A DNA stretch of 13,637 nt from an uncultured Granulicatella sp. (GTDB taxonomy: Bacteria > Bacillota > Bacilli > Lactobacillales > Aerococcaceae): NCBI GenBank assembly GCA_937891475.1, contig CALATC010000241.1, forward strand, positions 1 to 13,637. The letters are read 5' to 3'. The first letter of the stretch is position 1, and every line of letters begins with the position of its first letter. The notes under the pieces are model-generated. The model had not been told where the DNA came from. It did not search any database and was given only the letters and a program-made list of their open reading frames with translations. This document shows positions 1 through 7,600 of this stretch, in pieces. A program made the position numbers and the translations under genes.

Positions 1-370
1 GCATCAGACGCAACAAGAAAACAAATCGTAGATGGCTTCGAAAAAGGATTAACTGTAAAAGAAGCAGAGAAATTAATCGATGACTTAAATAAGAAAGCAG
101 CAGAAGAAGACAAAGAAGCGGCAGCAAAAGATGAGTTCTTAGCAAATTATGATAAAGCATTAGAAGAGGCTGTTAAAGAATTAGAAAAAGCTGAAACTAA
201 TAGTCCAGAAGAAGCAAAAGCAAAAGCTGACACAATTGCAGCATTAAAAGCAGCATCAGACGCAACAAGAAAACAAATCGTAGATGGCTTCGAAAAAGGA
301 TTAACTGCAAAACAAGCTGAAGCATTAATCGATGAATTAAATAAGAAAGCAGCAGAAGAAGATAAAGAAG
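1..370 (+). repeat. In-frame tandem repeat, 252-bp period, in the surface protein gene
   Basis: Bases 1-55 and 253-307 are identical over 55 nt, including silent positions. Similarity then continues with scattered changes to about base 370. The period is 252 bp, or 84 codons. The first unit is complete from its arbitrary start at base 1 to 252, and the second is cut after about 118 bp. More units probably lie upstream of the window. The silent-site identity suggests recent duplication or gene conversion between units. Confidence 0.9.
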
Positions 371-843
371 AAGCAAATAAACCAGCTCCAAAAGATGAAA
401 CTAAACCAGCTGAACAACCTAAATCAGATAAAGTTGAATCTTCAAATGGACAAGAAGCTCCAGTTAATGAAGTTCCAGAATTTGATTTATCTACATTAGA
501 AACAGCAACAGGTACACAAACGCAAGCTTCACCAACACAATCAACACAGGCAGCAAATGAACAAGCTCAAGAAGCTCCAAGTACTAAAAATCCATCAGGA
601 ATTAATACAAGAACTTCAGCAAATTCAGCTCAAACAGCTACAAATGAAACACCAGCTGAAAAAACAGCAGAGGAACCAGCTGTAGCAGCACCAGTTGCTG
701 AAGCTCCAAAAGCTCAAGAGAGTGCAAAACAAGAATTACCAAATACAGGTTCAGCGGAGTTTGCAGTATTTACTCCAGCTGTATTATCAATCTTAGCAGG
801 TCTAGGATTAGTAGCACCAAAAGGTAAAAAAGAAGACAAATAA
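1..843 (+). CDS. LPXTG cell-wall-anchored surface protein with 84-residue helical repeats (C-terminal part)
   Basis: This is the last 280 codons of a surface protein that enters from the left edge; the start is not in the window. An 84-residue Lys/Glu/Ala-rich repeat begins at base 1 and again at base 253. It starts ASDATRKQIVDGFEKGLT and continues with an AEKLIDDLNKK-type segment, probably helical or coiled-coil. The second copy breaks off near base 370 and gives way to a Pro/Thr/Ala/Gln-rich wall-spanning region (about codons 122-244). The C-terminus is a classical sortase signal: LPNTG at 736-750, a hydrophobic stretch, then a GKKEDK tail. By family knowledge sortase A would cleave between T and G and attach the protein to peptidoglycan. 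The ligand is unknown; adhesin or serum-protein binding is only a guess. Strand and frame are certain because the signal ends at TAA 841-843. Confidence 0.93.
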   Translation, partial: ASDATRKQIVDGFEKGLTVKEAEKLIDDLNKKAAEEDKEAAAKDEFLANYDKALEEAVKELEKAETNSPEEAKAKADTIAALKAASDATRKQIVDGFEKGLTAKQAEALIDELNKKAAEEDKEEANKPAPKDETKPAEQPKSDKVESSNGQEAPVNEVPEFDLSTLETATGTQTQASPTQSTQAANEQAQEAPSTKNPSGINTRTSANSAQTATNETPAEKTAEEPAVAAPVAEAPKAQESAKQELPNTGSAEFAVFTPAVLSILAGLGLVAPKGKKEDK

Positions 844-863
844 AAACTGAATTCTTAAATAAC

Positions 864-897
864 AAAAGGATGATGAGCAGTGCCCATCATCCTTTTT
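864..897. terminator. Bidirectional intrinsic terminator between convergent genes
   Basis: A perfect 12-bp inverted repeat (AAAAGGATGATG at 864-875 and CATCATCCTTTT at 885-896) surrounds a 9-nt loop. T-runs appear on the 3' side in both directions. It lies 20 nt after the surface-protein stop and 6 nt beyond the stop of the convergent TlpA-like gene, so it can serve both. Confidence 0.9.
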
Positions 898-903
898 GCA
901 TTT

Positions 904-1470
904 CTATAATGTTTTTAATACTTCTTCAATCGTTGCTTTATCTTTTACTTCATCGATAACATTTTTGATTTTTCCTTCTTGATCCACAAAAATCATGGTT
1001 GGAATTGAATGGATTTCTAAAGCTTTTTGGAAACTTTTTTCTTTGTCTGAGTAATAGTTGAATTCTAGTCCTTTTTCTTTTAAGAAGGCTTGTGCTTTTT
1101 CAGGTGTTTCTCCTTTAACAAGTAGGTTTACTGGAACGAATTCAATAGTATCTTGATACTCTTTTCTTAATTCATTTAGTATTGGTAATTCTTGTTGGCA
1201 ATCTGGGCACCAACTTGCCCAAGCTACATAGACAATTTTCTTACCTTTAAAATCCGCAGGAGTTTTTTGTTGTGCATCCGCTGTTTCAAATGCAAAGTTT
1301 GGTAAAGCTTCTCCAATTAAATCAGTGGTAGACTTTTCTTTTGCAGCAGTAGTTGTTGCACTAGTCGTTGTTGTATGATTGTTTGTTGAAGCTGATTGAC
1401 ATCCGGCAGCTAGTACAAACAGACTTCCTAATAAAATAGAATGAGTTAAGAATTTTTTATAGTTTTTCAT
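904..1470 (-). CDS. TlpA/ResA-like thioredoxin-fold lipoprotein
   Basis: A 188-residue exported thiol-disulfide protein. Residues 1-24 are a lipoprotein signal peptide (KNYKK, hydrophobic core, lipobox LAAGC with Cys24 as the lipidated residue), followed by a Thr/Ser/Ala-rich linker to about residue 48. The rest is a TlpA-type thioredoxin domain with active site WCPDC (Cys88, Cys91) and the cis-proline motif IPT (Pro157). Family members act at the outer face of the membrane, either reducing disulfides or relaying electrons to peroxide or methionine-sulfoxide reductases. Which of these applies cannot be told from sequence. The ATG at 1470-1468 has an AAAGGAGAG ribosome binding site about 10 nt upstream. 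It is next to a glutathione peroxidase operon but has its own promoter and is preceded by that operon's terminator. No CcdA-like membrane partner is in the window. Confidence 0.92.
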   Translation of the reverse strand: MKNYKKFLTHSILLGSLFVLAAGCQSASTNNHTTTTSATTTAAKEKSTTDLIGEALPNFAFETADAQQKTPADFKGKKIVYVAWASWCPDCQQELPILNELRKEYQDTIEFVPVNLLVKGETPEKAQAFLKEKGLEFNYYSDKEKSFQKALEIHSIPTMIFVDQEGKIKNVIDEVKDKATIEEVLKTL

Positions 1471-1500
1471 AAAATATCTCTCCTTTAAAACGATACGTTC

Positions 1501-1529
1501 ATTGTATCACATTGTAAAGAAGAAAAAAA
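1501..1529 (-). promoter_or_regulatory. Extended -10 promoter of the TlpA-like gene
   Basis: On the minus strand TGATACAAT gives an extended -10 (TACAAT, plus-strand 1501-1506), about 30 nt upstream of the start codon. The -35 position, 17 nt further, falls on the T-run (1524-1529) of the upstream operon's terminator and is poor. The block TACGTTCATTGTATCAC (plus strand 1494-1510) matches the promoter at 3264-3280 in 16 of 17 positions. Confidence 0.6.
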
Positions 1530-1557
1530 GGAACCCTCGTACGAGGATTCCTTTTCT
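1523..1557 (-). terminator. Intrinsic terminator of the HAD-gpx-PNPOx operon
   Basis: AAAAGGAACCCTCGT (1526-1540) pairs with ACGAGGATTCCTTTT (1541-1555), with one wobble or mismatch and a small loop around the centre. The minus-strand transcript continues into a run of T (complement of A 1523-1529). It follows the PNPOx-like stop by about 10 nt. Confidence 0.85.
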
Positions 1558-1566
1558 AGTTAGTCA

Positions 1567-1992
1567 TTAGCCTTGGATGCTGAATGTATATTTATGACCT
1601 TGAGTTAAGCTATGGTAGAAGCCTTTTCCTTCGTATAGTTGGAATACTTGTACACCAGCACGTTGTTGATCATCTGGATATACATTTTTAACAAATGGAT
1701 TTCCTGCTAAGATTTCTTCTAATCCTTCTTTGCCAAGTTCACGTACTTTTCCTTCAATACGAATGACTTGAATTAAGTAGTCATCGTGTGAAAATGCTGC
1801 AATTGCGACATTAGGATTTTCTTGTAATTGTTTGTAGAAATGAGTTTCTGGACTCGTCATAAAGAAAACTCCATGTTCATTGGCAACGCCAATGTGAATT
1901 GGACGAGAATGAGGTTTTCCGTCTTTATCCACGGTAGCAAAAATGGCTACTTCTAATTCCTCTAAAATACTTAAAATTTCTTCTGTATTCAT
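1567..1992 (-). CDS. Pyridoxamine 5'-phosphate oxidase-like flavin-binding protein
   Basis: A 141-residue single-domain protein of the FMN-binding split-barrel (PNPOx-like) superfamily. The typical N-terminal pattern is visible: a helix, then a strand ending in FATVDKDGKPHSRPI (about residues 18-32), a second strand with VFFMTS, and a helix with YKQLQENPNVAIAAF. It is much shorter than true PdxH and belongs to the small general-stress type, whose substrate is usually unknown and whose cofactor may be FMN or F420-like; FMN is likelier in this lineage. It is the last gene of the operon, 1 nt after the glutathione peroxidase stop. Its AAGGAG ribosome binding site lies inside the end of that gene, so the two are probably translationally linked. 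Confidence 0.88.
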   Translation of the reverse strand: MNTEEILSILEELEVAIFATVDKDGKPHSRPIHIGVANEHGVFFMTSPETHFYKQLQENPNVAIAAFSHDDYLIQVIRIEGKVRELGKEGLEEILAGNPFVKNVYPDDQQRAGVQVFQLYEGKGFYHSLTQGHKYTFSIQG

Positions 1993-1993
1993 A

Positions 1994-2467
1994 TTAACAC
2001 TCCTTATTTAATAATTGTTTTTCAATGGATAGTGGAGAAGTAGTTGGTGCAAATCTTGCGATGACTTCTCCGGATGTATCTACAAGGAATTTTGTAAAAT
2101 TCCATTTAATCGAACTGCCGAATAGTCCTTTTGTTTCTTCTTTTAAGAATTGAAATAATGGATGAGTTTCTGGCCCGTTAACAAGTACTTTACCAAACAT
2201 AGGGAAAGTGACTTGATAATTGAATTGGCAACTTGAAGCAGCCGCCTCAGCGCTTAATGGTTCTTGGTTTCCAAATTGATTACAGGGGAATCCTAGAACG
2301 CTAAATCCTTGTTCGTGGTATGTTTCGTATAAGCTTTGTAGTTGGGCGAATTGTGGAGCTAATCCGCATCCGCTAGCGGTATTGACAATGAGTAATACTT
2401 GTCCTTTATAGGCTTCTAATGTACTTGTTCCATCTAATGTAGGAACTTCTATTTCATAAAGTGACAT
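1994..2467 (-). CDS. gpx: Glutathione peroxidase family thiol peroxidase
   Basis: A 157-residue protein of normal length for bacterial Gpx (BsaA/BtuE type). The catalytic motif NTASGCG carries the peroxidatic Cys34. FPCNQFGNQEP (about 60-70) holds the conserved Gln64, and KWNFTKFLV (121-129) the Trp122/Asn123 pair of the active site. Cys80, just before NYQVTFPMF, is at the place of the resolving cysteine of thioredoxin-dependent members, so thioredoxin rather than glutathione is the likely reductant (inference). It should reduce hydrogen peroxide and organic peroxides in the cytoplasm. The start at 2467 has an AGGAGG ribosome binding site that overlaps the TAG stop of the upstream HAD gene. 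Confidence 0.94.
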   Translation of the reverse strand: MSLYEIEVPTLDGTSTLEAYKGQVLLIVNTASGCGLAPQFAQLQSLYETYHEQGFSVLGFPCNQFGNQEPLSAEAAASSCQFNYQVTFPMFGKVLVNGPETHPLFQFLKEETKGLFGSSIKWNFTKFLVDTSGEVIARFAPTTSPLSIEKQLLNKEC

Positions 2468-2476
2468 GATTTCCTC

Positions 2477-3244
2477 CTATATTAATTGATAATGTTTTAA
2501 TCCTTGAATGACACCACCTTTATCATTGGCTGAACTAACATAGTCTGCTTTTTCTTTTAATAATGGAATCGCATTTCCCATGGCAATTGAAAAATCAACT
2601 TCTTGGAACATTTCTAAATCATTAGCACCATCTCCAAAGGCATAGGTAGTAATAGACTTATTATTCAAGGTACGTATTAATGCTCGAATGCCTGTTGCTT
2701 TAGAATTTCCATCGGTAATGACATCCATCGCATATGGGAAATTTCGAATAAATCTTAACTCTGGAAAAGCTTGCTGGTAAGCTTCATCATTATTATCCCT
2801 TGAAAGTAAGAGCATCATATTCACGACTTGTTCTTTATAAAATGCTGGAACAACATCTGGTGTTGGTGTATGAATATATGCATAGGCTTCTTGTGCAAAC
2901 GGGACTGATTCAATGATTTTAAAAGCATCAACATTATAACACGTCATGCCATGTCCATTTTCTTTCGCAAATTGGAGTAGTCTTTCAATTGTTTCTGTTG
3001 GAATTTCATGATTAATTAAAATTTCACCTTTGAAAATCACTACTTGTCCATTCATAAAAACTCCAGAATGAATATTTGTAGACTGAATGACTTCCAAAAC
3101 TTCGATAGGAGATCTTCCTGTTGCTAGAAGTGGTTCATACCCATTTTCCTTTAATTGTTGAATCGCTTCTATGACTTCAAGGTCGACTTGGCCTTTTTTA
3201 TTTAAGAGTGTTCCGTCCAAGTCAAAAAATACTAAACCTTTCAT
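2477..3244 (-). CDS. Cof-type HAD-superfamily phosphatase
   Basis: A 255-residue cytosolic hydrolase of the HAD IIB (Cof/YidA) subfamily. Motif I FFDLDGTLL has the nucleophile Asp8 and the acid/base Asp10. Motif II is ATGRSP (Thr42). The motif III lysine is in GNSKATG (Lys182), and motif IV is GDGANDLEMF (Asp205, Asp209). Residues about 85-180 form the C2B cap. Family members dephosphorylate sugar phosphates, FMN or pyridoxal phosphate, and the substrate here cannot be assigned. It is the first gene of a three-gene operon with Gpx and a PNPOx-like flavoprotein; the flavin context makes FMN or PLP worth considering, but this is speculation. The start has an AAGGAGG ribosome binding site. Confidence 0.92.
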   Translation of the reverse strand: MKGLVFFDLDGTLLNKKGQVDLEVIEAIQQLKENGYEPLLATGRSPIEVLEVIQSTNIHSGVFMNGQVVIFKGEILINHEIPTETIERLLQFAKENGHGMTCYNVDAFKIIESVPFAQEAYAYIHTPTPDVVPAFYKEQVVNMMLLLSRDNNDEAYQQAFPELRFIRNFPYAMDVITDGNSKATGIRALIRTLNNKSITTYAFGDGANDLEMFQEVDFSIAMGNAIPLLKEKADYVSSANDKGGVIQGLKHYQLI

Positions 3245-3263
3245 AAAAACCTCCTTTTCATAT

Positions 3264-3292
3264 TACGTTCATTATATCACGAAAGTGATATA
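3264..3292 (-). promoter_or_regulatory. Extended -10 promoter with overlapping palindrome, HAD-gpx operon
   Basis: On the minus strand TGATATAAT is a consensus extended -10 (plus-strand 3271-3276). It overlaps a perfect inverted repeat, TATATCAC-GAAA-GTGATATA (3273-3292), which lies where a repressor would block RNA polymerase. The -35 region is weak. It shares the 17-nt block TACGTTCATTATATCAC with the TlpA-like promoter. It does not match the PerR box pattern, and the regulator is unknown. Confidence 0.6.
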
Positions 3293-3364
3293 GTTTGGGA
3301 ATTGATGCTTAAAAAATCATCTCTAAATAAAGAATTTAAGGGCAATTGGTAGTAATTACACTAT

Positions 3365-3378
3365 ATTTATGGTAGAAT
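3365..3378 (+). promoter_or_regulatory. Probable secG promoter (extended -10)
   Basis: TATGGTAGAAT contains TG-N-TAGAAT at 3370-3378, an extended -10 about 33 nt before the TTG start of secG. No good -35 is seen at 17 nt. This is a weak assignment. Confidence 0.4.
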
Positions 3379-3410
3379 TGAAAAGAATATTAATAGAGGA
3401 GGAAGATCCT

Positions 3411-3644
3411 TTGTATCAAACAATTTTAACATTGATGATTATTATTAGTGTGTTACTAATTATTATTGTAGCTATGCAACCATCGAAAACAAATGCAGCA
3501 AATTCATTATCAGGCGGTGCTGAGCAATTATTCGGGAAAACAAAAGCACGTGGATTTGAAGCATTCTTAATTCGAGTGACTGTTGGATTAGGAGCAATCT
3601 TTATGATTTTAGCAGTAGCCTTAGCGTACATCTCATCAAAATAA
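3411..3644 (+). CDS. secG: SecG, preprotein translocase subunit
   Basis: A 77-residue membrane protein, the SecG subunit of the SecYEG channel. It has two membrane segments (about residues 4-22 and 52-74) joined by a loop containing the family pattern NSLSGGAEQLFGKTKARGFE. The reading frame is open from ATG 3369, but that would add 14 charged residues foreign to SecG. TTG at 3411 has a strong AGAGGAGG site at 3395-3402 and gives the normal N-terminus YQTILTLMIIISVLL, so I chose it. It heads the secG-est-rnr-smpB cluster found widely in Firmicutes, and a terminator follows it directly. Confidence 0.93.
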   Translation: MYQTILTLMIIISVLLIIIVAMQPSKTNAANSLSGGAEQLFGKTKARGFEAFLIRVTVGLGAIFMILAVALAYISSK

Positions 3645-3655
3645 AAATGATTAAG

Positions 3656-3695
3656 CACAATGTTGAAGGAGTATCTCTAAGACATTGTGTTTTTC
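3656..3695 (+). terminator. Intrinsic terminator after secG
   Basis: CACAATGT (3656-3663) pairs with ACATTGTG (3682-3689) around an 18-nt loop and is followed by T5. The stem is modest and the loop large, so it is probably leaky, letting some transcription run into est, rnr and smpB. Confidence 0.7.
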
Positions 3696-3724
3696 TATTA
3701 TAAAAATATTCATTAAAGGTAGGA

Positions 3725-4453
3725 GTGGACAATTTGGAAGCAATTTGGTTAGAAGAAATAACAAATAAACGGGCGGTTATATTATTTCATGCATATACTG
3801 GGAAACCAACAGATCTGAGAATGTTAGCTTCCTTTTTACATCGTCATGATTATGCAGTTTATGTACCAGCATTTAGTGGACATGAACATTCAAATGCGTG
3901 TGAAATTTTAAAAGAAACACCAGACAAATGGTATGAAGATGCAAAACAAGCGGTACAATTTGTAAGAAGTCAAGGGTATTCAACGATTGCTGCACTAGGA
4001 TTATCGATGGGTGGTATTATGGCAGCAGCACTAGCAACTGATCAATTAGTAGAAATTGCGGGAACATTTTGTTCTCCTGTTTCAAAAAGAAATGCGCAAT
4101 TACCAGATTTGTTGAAGAGTTTTATAGCTTTTGCTACTCATTCTGGGATGTGTGAAGATGAAATGTTCACATTAGGAAAAAAAGCAAAACAACAATTATT
4201 AGATTTACATGATTTTTCAGCTAAAGTGGCAGAAAAACTAGAACAAGTGACAGGACCTTTTTATATTGCGCAAGGGGAATTAGATCGATTAGTCGATCCA
4301 GAAGTATCTATTGAGATGAAAGAAGCATTAGTGAATGCAGCCGTTGATTTTCATTGGTTTGAAAAATCAGGGCATGTCATTACAGTAGGAAAAGAAAAAG
4401 CAGAATTTCAAGAATCTGTATTAGAATTTTTAAACCAACAAGAATGGAGGTAA
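3725..4453 (+). CDS. est: Est30-type carboxylesterase (alpha/beta hydrolase)
   Basis: A 242-residue soluble serine hydrolase. From the GTG start the triad is Ser94 in the nucleophile elbow GLSMGG, Asp187 (or Asp191) in GELDRLVD, and His217 in SGHVIT. HAYTGKPTD (about 22-30) supplies the oxyanion region. Length and motifs match the Geobacillus Est30 family, which hydrolyses short and medium carboxylic esters; the physiological substrate is unknown. The start is uncertain. GTG 3725 overlaps the AGGAG sequence (3721-3725), whereas TTG 3734 lies 8 nt after it and gives 239 residues with a better-placed ribosome binding site; I lean to TTG but give the longer frame. The position between secG and rnr is conserved in related bacteria. 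Its stop is 3 nt before the rnr ATG. Confidence 0.9.
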   Translation: MDNLEAIWLEEITNKRAVILFHAYTGKPTDLRMLASFLHRHDYAVYVPAFSGHEHSNACEILKETPDKWYEDAKQAVQFVRSQGYSTIAALGLSMGGIMAAALATDQLVEIAGTFCSPVSKRNAQLPDLLKSFIAFATHSGMCEDEMFTLGKKAKQQLLDLHDFSAKVAEKLEQVTGPFYIAQGELDRLVDPEVSIEMKEALVNAAVDFHWFEKSGHVITVGKEKAEFQESVLEFLNQQEWR

Positions 4454-4456
4454 GAA

Positions 4457-6784
4457 ATGAGAGAATCATTGAGAACCGTTTTGGTGTCCTTTTTTGAGGA
4501 ATATGCACCAGAAAGTTTTTATGTAAAAGAAATTAGTGAACATTTTGGGATGAATCAATCTCAAGATTTTAAAATATTAGTGAAAGAATTAGCCGCATTA
4601 GAAGAAGAGGGCGTCTTAGAACTAAATCGAAATGGAAAATTTGGATTAAATCCTTTAAATCAAACATTAAAAGGAACGTATCGAGCAAATGACAAAGGAT
4701 TTGGATTTGTCACAGTAGTCGAAGGAGAACCAGATATTTTCATTCCTCGTGGAGATACAATGAGTGCGATGGATGGGGATGAAGTAGAATTAGTGATTAC
4801 AGAACCAGCCGATAGCTATCGTCAACGCTCTGCGACAGGGAAAATTGTCCAAATTATTCAACGAAATACGACTCAAGTGGTAGGGATTTATACTCGCTTT
4901 AGTTCAGAAACTGCAGAAGATACAGGGTATTGCGGTGAAGTAGTTGTCAAAGATAAAAAATTAGCAGGTACTCGTTGTTTAATTCGTCCAAATGGATTAC
5001 ATCCAGTAGATGGAACAGTTGTCATTGTAGAATTAACAAAATATACGAATGAAAAAAATCGTTCTTCATTAGAAGGAATTGTTGTCAAAGAAATTGGATA
5101 TAAAGATGCCGTAGGTATGGATATTTTAATGATCCTACAACAATTACATATTCCAACAGAATTTCCACAAGAAGTGATAGACCAGGCAAATCTTGTTCCT
5201 GAAGTTATCACAGATGAAGATCGACAAGGGCGTAAAGATTTACGTGAACAATTAACCGTGACTATTGACGGGGCAGATGCCAAAGATTTGGATGATGCTG
5301 TTGCACTTACAAAACGTGAAGATGGAACCTTTGAATTAACTGTTTCGATTGCGGATGTATCGTATTATGTAACGGAAAATTCAGCTATTGATAGAGAGGC
5401 ATTTGAACGTGGAACAAGTGTGTACTTAACAGATCGTGTTGTTCCAATGTTGCCACAACGATTATCAAATGGAATTTGTTCTTTACATCCACATGAAGAA
5501 CGACTAACGATGTCTTGTCGTATGGAAATTGATCGAAGTGGAACGATTTATCAATATGAGATTTTCCCAAGTGTCATTCGCTCAGATATGCGATTAACGT
5601 ATAATTTAGTGAATGAATTGTATGAGAAAAAAGAAGTCGAAATTCCAGAAGAAATTCAGCAAATGTTGCTAGATATGAGAGAATTACATCATATTTTAGA
5701 AAGACGAAGAAAAGAACGTGGAGCGATTGACTTCGAAACACATGAAGCAAAAATTATTGTGGATGAACAAGGTGCCCCAATTGATATTCAAATTCGTGAA
5801 CGTGGAGTTGCAGAACGATTAATTGAATCGTTTATGTTAGCAGCCAATGAAACAGTGGCAATGCATTATCAACGCAGAAATGTTCCGTTTATCTACCGTG
5901 TCCATGAACAACCACAACAAGAAAAAATGCAACGTTTCTTAGAGTTTGTCACAGCATTTGGCATTAATATTAAAGGAACAAGCGACACCATTAGTCCGAA
6001 AAAACTGCAAAAAGCCTTAGATGAAGTTAAAGGGGAAACTTATGAAGCAGTTGTATCGACTATGATGCTACGTTCTATGAAACAAGCTAAATATGATATT
6101 ACACCTTCTGGACATTATGGATTAGCTGCAGAAGATTATACTCACTTTACTTCACCGATTCGTCGTTATCCAGACTTAATTGTTCACCGTATGATTCGTC
6201 AATACGAAGGAAGTGGAAGTTTCCTATCGAAGCAACAAGAGGAATTGAATGCTTCTAAATTAGAAAGAATTGCGGATCAATCGAGTAAAATGGAACGTTT
6301 AGCGGTTCAAGCAGAACGTGAAGTAGATGCGATGAAAAAAGCTGAATTTATGGCAGATAAGATTGGGCAAGAGTTTGAAGGAATTGTTAGCTCCGTTACT
6401 AAGTTTGGAATGTTTGTTGAATTGCCAAATACCGTAGAAGGTTTAGTGCATATTACGCATATGAATCAAGATTACTTTAACTTTATTGAAAGTCATATGG
6501 TCTTAATTGGTGAGAGAACAGGAGTAACTTATCGAATCGGAGATCGTGTTAAAGTAAAATTAATTAAAGTCGATGTAGAAGCGCATGAAATTGATTTTAT
6601 TTTATCAGTGGATAATGCAGATTTGATTACTCAAAACAAACGTCCAACTAAAGGAAAAGAAGCGTTAAAGAAAGCTGCGAAAAAAGAAAGTCGAAGTAAC
6701 AAATCGAAGAAGTCTTCTAAAAATAAAGGGAGACAACATTTTAAAGCGCAAGCAAAGCAAAAGCGTAGAAAAAAACATTCGTAA
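4457..6784 (+). CDS. rnr: Ribonuclease R, 3'-5' exoribonuclease
   Basis: A 775-residue RNase R. The order is a winged-helix domain (about 1-65), a cold-shock/OB domain with the RNA-binding GFGFV motif (about 70-130), a second cold-shock domain (to about 210), the RNB catalytic domain (about 255-590), an S1 domain from about residue 637, and a Lys/Arg-rich tail (about 715-775). The metal-binding acids are in [13 protein letters not shown]: Asp271, Asp277, Asp279 and Asp280, one residue off the E. coli numbering. It degrades structured RNA processively, including mRNAs released by trans-translation, which agrees with smpB being next. GGAGG lies at 4446-4450, inside the est end. Translation of est and rnr is probably coupled. 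Nothing is missing. Confidence 0.97.
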   Translation: MRESLRTVLVSFFEEYAPESFYVKEISEHFGMNQSQDFKILVKELAALEEEGVLELNRNGKFGLNPLNQTLKGTYRANDKGFGFVTVVEGEPDIFIPRGDTMSAMDGDEVELVITEPADSYRQRSATGKIVQIIQRNTTQVVGIYTRFSSETAEDTGYCGEVVVKDKKLAGTRCLIRPNGLHPVDGTVVIVELTKYTNEKNRSSLEGIVVKEIGYKDAVGMDILMILQQLHIPTEFPQEVIDQANLVPEVITDEDRQGRKDLREQLTVTIDGADAKDLDDAVALTKREDGTFELTVSIADVSYYVTENSAIDREAFERGTSVYLTDRVVPMLPQRLSNGICSLHPHEERLTMSCRMEIDRSGTIYQYEIFPSVIRSDMRLTYNLVNELYEKKEVEIPEEIQQMLLDMRELHHILERRRKERGAIDFETHEAKIIVDEQGAPIDIQIRERGVAERLIESFMLAANETVAMHYQRRNVPFIYRVHEQPQQEKMQRFLEFVTAFGINIKGTSDTISPKKLQKALDEVKGETYEAVVSTMMLRSMKQAKYDITPSGHYGLAAEDYTHFTSPIRRYPDLIVHRMIRQYEGSGSFLSKQQEELNASKLERIADQSSKMERLAVQAEREVDAMKKAEFMADKIGQEFEGIVSSVTKFGMFVELPNTVEGLVHITHMNQDYFNFIESHMVLIGERTGVTYRIGDRVKVKLIKVDVEAHEIDFILSVDNADLITQNKRPTKGKEALKKAAKKESRSNKSKKSSKNKGRQHFKAQAKQKRRKKHS

Positions 6785-6795
6785 GGAGAATTCGG

Positions 6796-7260
6796 ATGCC
6801 AAAAGGAACAGATAATAAAGTTTTAGCACAAAATCGTAAGGCGAATCATGATTATACGATTTTAGATACGATTGAAGCAGGTTTAGTGTTAACGGGAACG
6901 GAGATTAAATCGGTTCGTCAAGCTAGAATGAATTTGAAAGATGGTTATTGTAGTTTTAAAAATGGGGAAGCCTTTTTAGTGGGGGTTCACATTAGTCCGT
7001 TTGAGCAGGGGAATATTTTCAATCATGATCCGCTTCGTACGAGAAAGTTGTTGTTGCATAAGAAGCAAATTCAGATGCTTGAGCAAGAGGTAAGACAGGC
7101 TGGAAATACGGTTGTTCCATTGAAGGTTTATATTAAAAATGGGGTTGCCAAGTTGTTGATTGGAATTGCTAAAGGTAAGAAAAACTATGATAAGCGTGAA
7201 GCTTTAAAACAAAAAGATATAAAACGAGATGTACAGAGAGAGTTAAAAAACTATCGTTAG
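6796..7260 (+). CDS. smpB: SsrA-binding protein SmpB
   Basis: A 154-residue tmRNA-binding protein of normal length. The OB-fold core shows the family blocks [32 protein letters not shown] and [17 protein letters not shown]. The C-terminal tail [19 protein letters not shown] is the part that enters the ribosomal decoding centre. With tmRNA it rescues stalled ribosomes. The AAGGAG at 6783-6788 overlaps the rnr stop region, so the two are co-transcribed. No tmRNA gene is seen downstream. A structured repeat begins 5 nt after the stop codon and is the only terminator-like structure here. Confidence 0.97.
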   Translation: MPKGTDNKVLAQNRKANHDYTILDTIEAGLVLTGTEIKSVRQARMNLKDGYCSFKNGEAFLVGVHISPFEQGNIFNHDPLRTRKLLLHKKQIQMLEQEVRQAGNTVVPLKVYIKNGVAKLLIGIAKGKKNYDKREALKQKDIKRDVQRELKNYR

Positions 7261-7265
7261 ACTAC

Positions 7266-7407
7266 GAAAGACTTCTAAAATAGTAGCATAGGACGGCAGC
7301 AGACCTTCGGTCTCATGCCTAAAAATCAAGTCTAGGTCTTGATTTTTCCTTGTGAAAGTAGCCGAAAATCTGCTGCTTTCACGCATGCTACTATGAGGAA
7401 GTCTTTC
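7266..7407 (+). repeat. Structured repeat element, copy A (possible ncRNA or 3'-end element)
   Basis: An element folding into an outer stem with three inner hairpins. The outer arms GAAAGACTTC (7266-7275) and GAAGTCTTTC (7398-7407) are perfect. Next inside, TAGTAGCAT (7281-7289) pairs with ATGCTACTA (7385-7393). AGG (7290-7292) may pair with CCT (7348-7350) to enclose two hairpins: GGCA/TGCC (7295-7298 and 7316-7319) topped by AGACC-TTC-GGTCT, and AAAAATCAAG/CTTGATTTTT (7321-7330 and 7338-7347). The third hairpin is GTGAAAGTAGC/GCTGCTTTCAC (7352-7362 and 7372-7382) with one G-U pair. It starts 5 nt after smpB. The pyrimidine-rich sequence after the outer stem could let it act as a terminator. 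Family unknown to me. Confidence 0.85.
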
Positions 7408-7475
7408 TTCGCTTTTCCGTAGAGGTATTAGGGTACGTGTAGGATGGTGACTTTCGTTTATATGTATACTACAGG
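7408..7475 (+). repeat. Linker and truncated start of a second element after copy A
   Basis: The 40 nt after copy A (7408-7447) keep the pattern GTACGT-GTA-GGAT-G of the linkers that follow copies B and C. Next, from 7449, GACTTTCGTTTAT resembles the first bases of an element (GACTTTGCTTTAT in copy C), but it breaks off after about 25 nt. This looks like a degenerate or truncated further unit at a period of about 179 nt. The rest of the stretch to 7600 is A/T-rich with a TTAAAAAA-type palindrome near 7500-7520 and no clear gene. Confidence 0.5.
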
Positions 7476-7600
7476 TTAGATTTTTTTATAAAAATCCGCT
7501 TAAAAAAATATTTTTTAAACTTTTTATCGTATCTATATAGTGAAGAGAAAATTAAGTAAAGTTCGATTTTTCTTCATGAAAATAGAAAGGGTGTAAAAAG

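Noticed and set aside
197..391. Leucine-rich minus-strand frame opposite the surface protein
   Set aside because: It is the mirror image of Lys/Glu/Ala-rich repeat codons. It has no ribosome binding site, and the plus-strand frame with the LPNTG signal is clearly the gene.
3369..3410. Longer N-terminus of SecG from the upstream ATG
   Set aside because: The extra 14 residues are charged and foreign to SecG, the ATG lacks a ribosome binding site, and the strong AGGAGG site would lie inside the coding sequence. It fits the TTG at 3411.
7266..7407. Target-site duplication proving transposition of copy A
   Set aside because: Flanking bases ACTAC and TTCGC do not match, and no direct duplication was seen around the other copies either.
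7261..7600. tmRNA gene (ssrA) downstream of smpB
   Set aside because: There is no tRNA-Ala-like end pairing with a CCA-type 3' end and no tag reading frame. The structure instead matches the repeats after metI.
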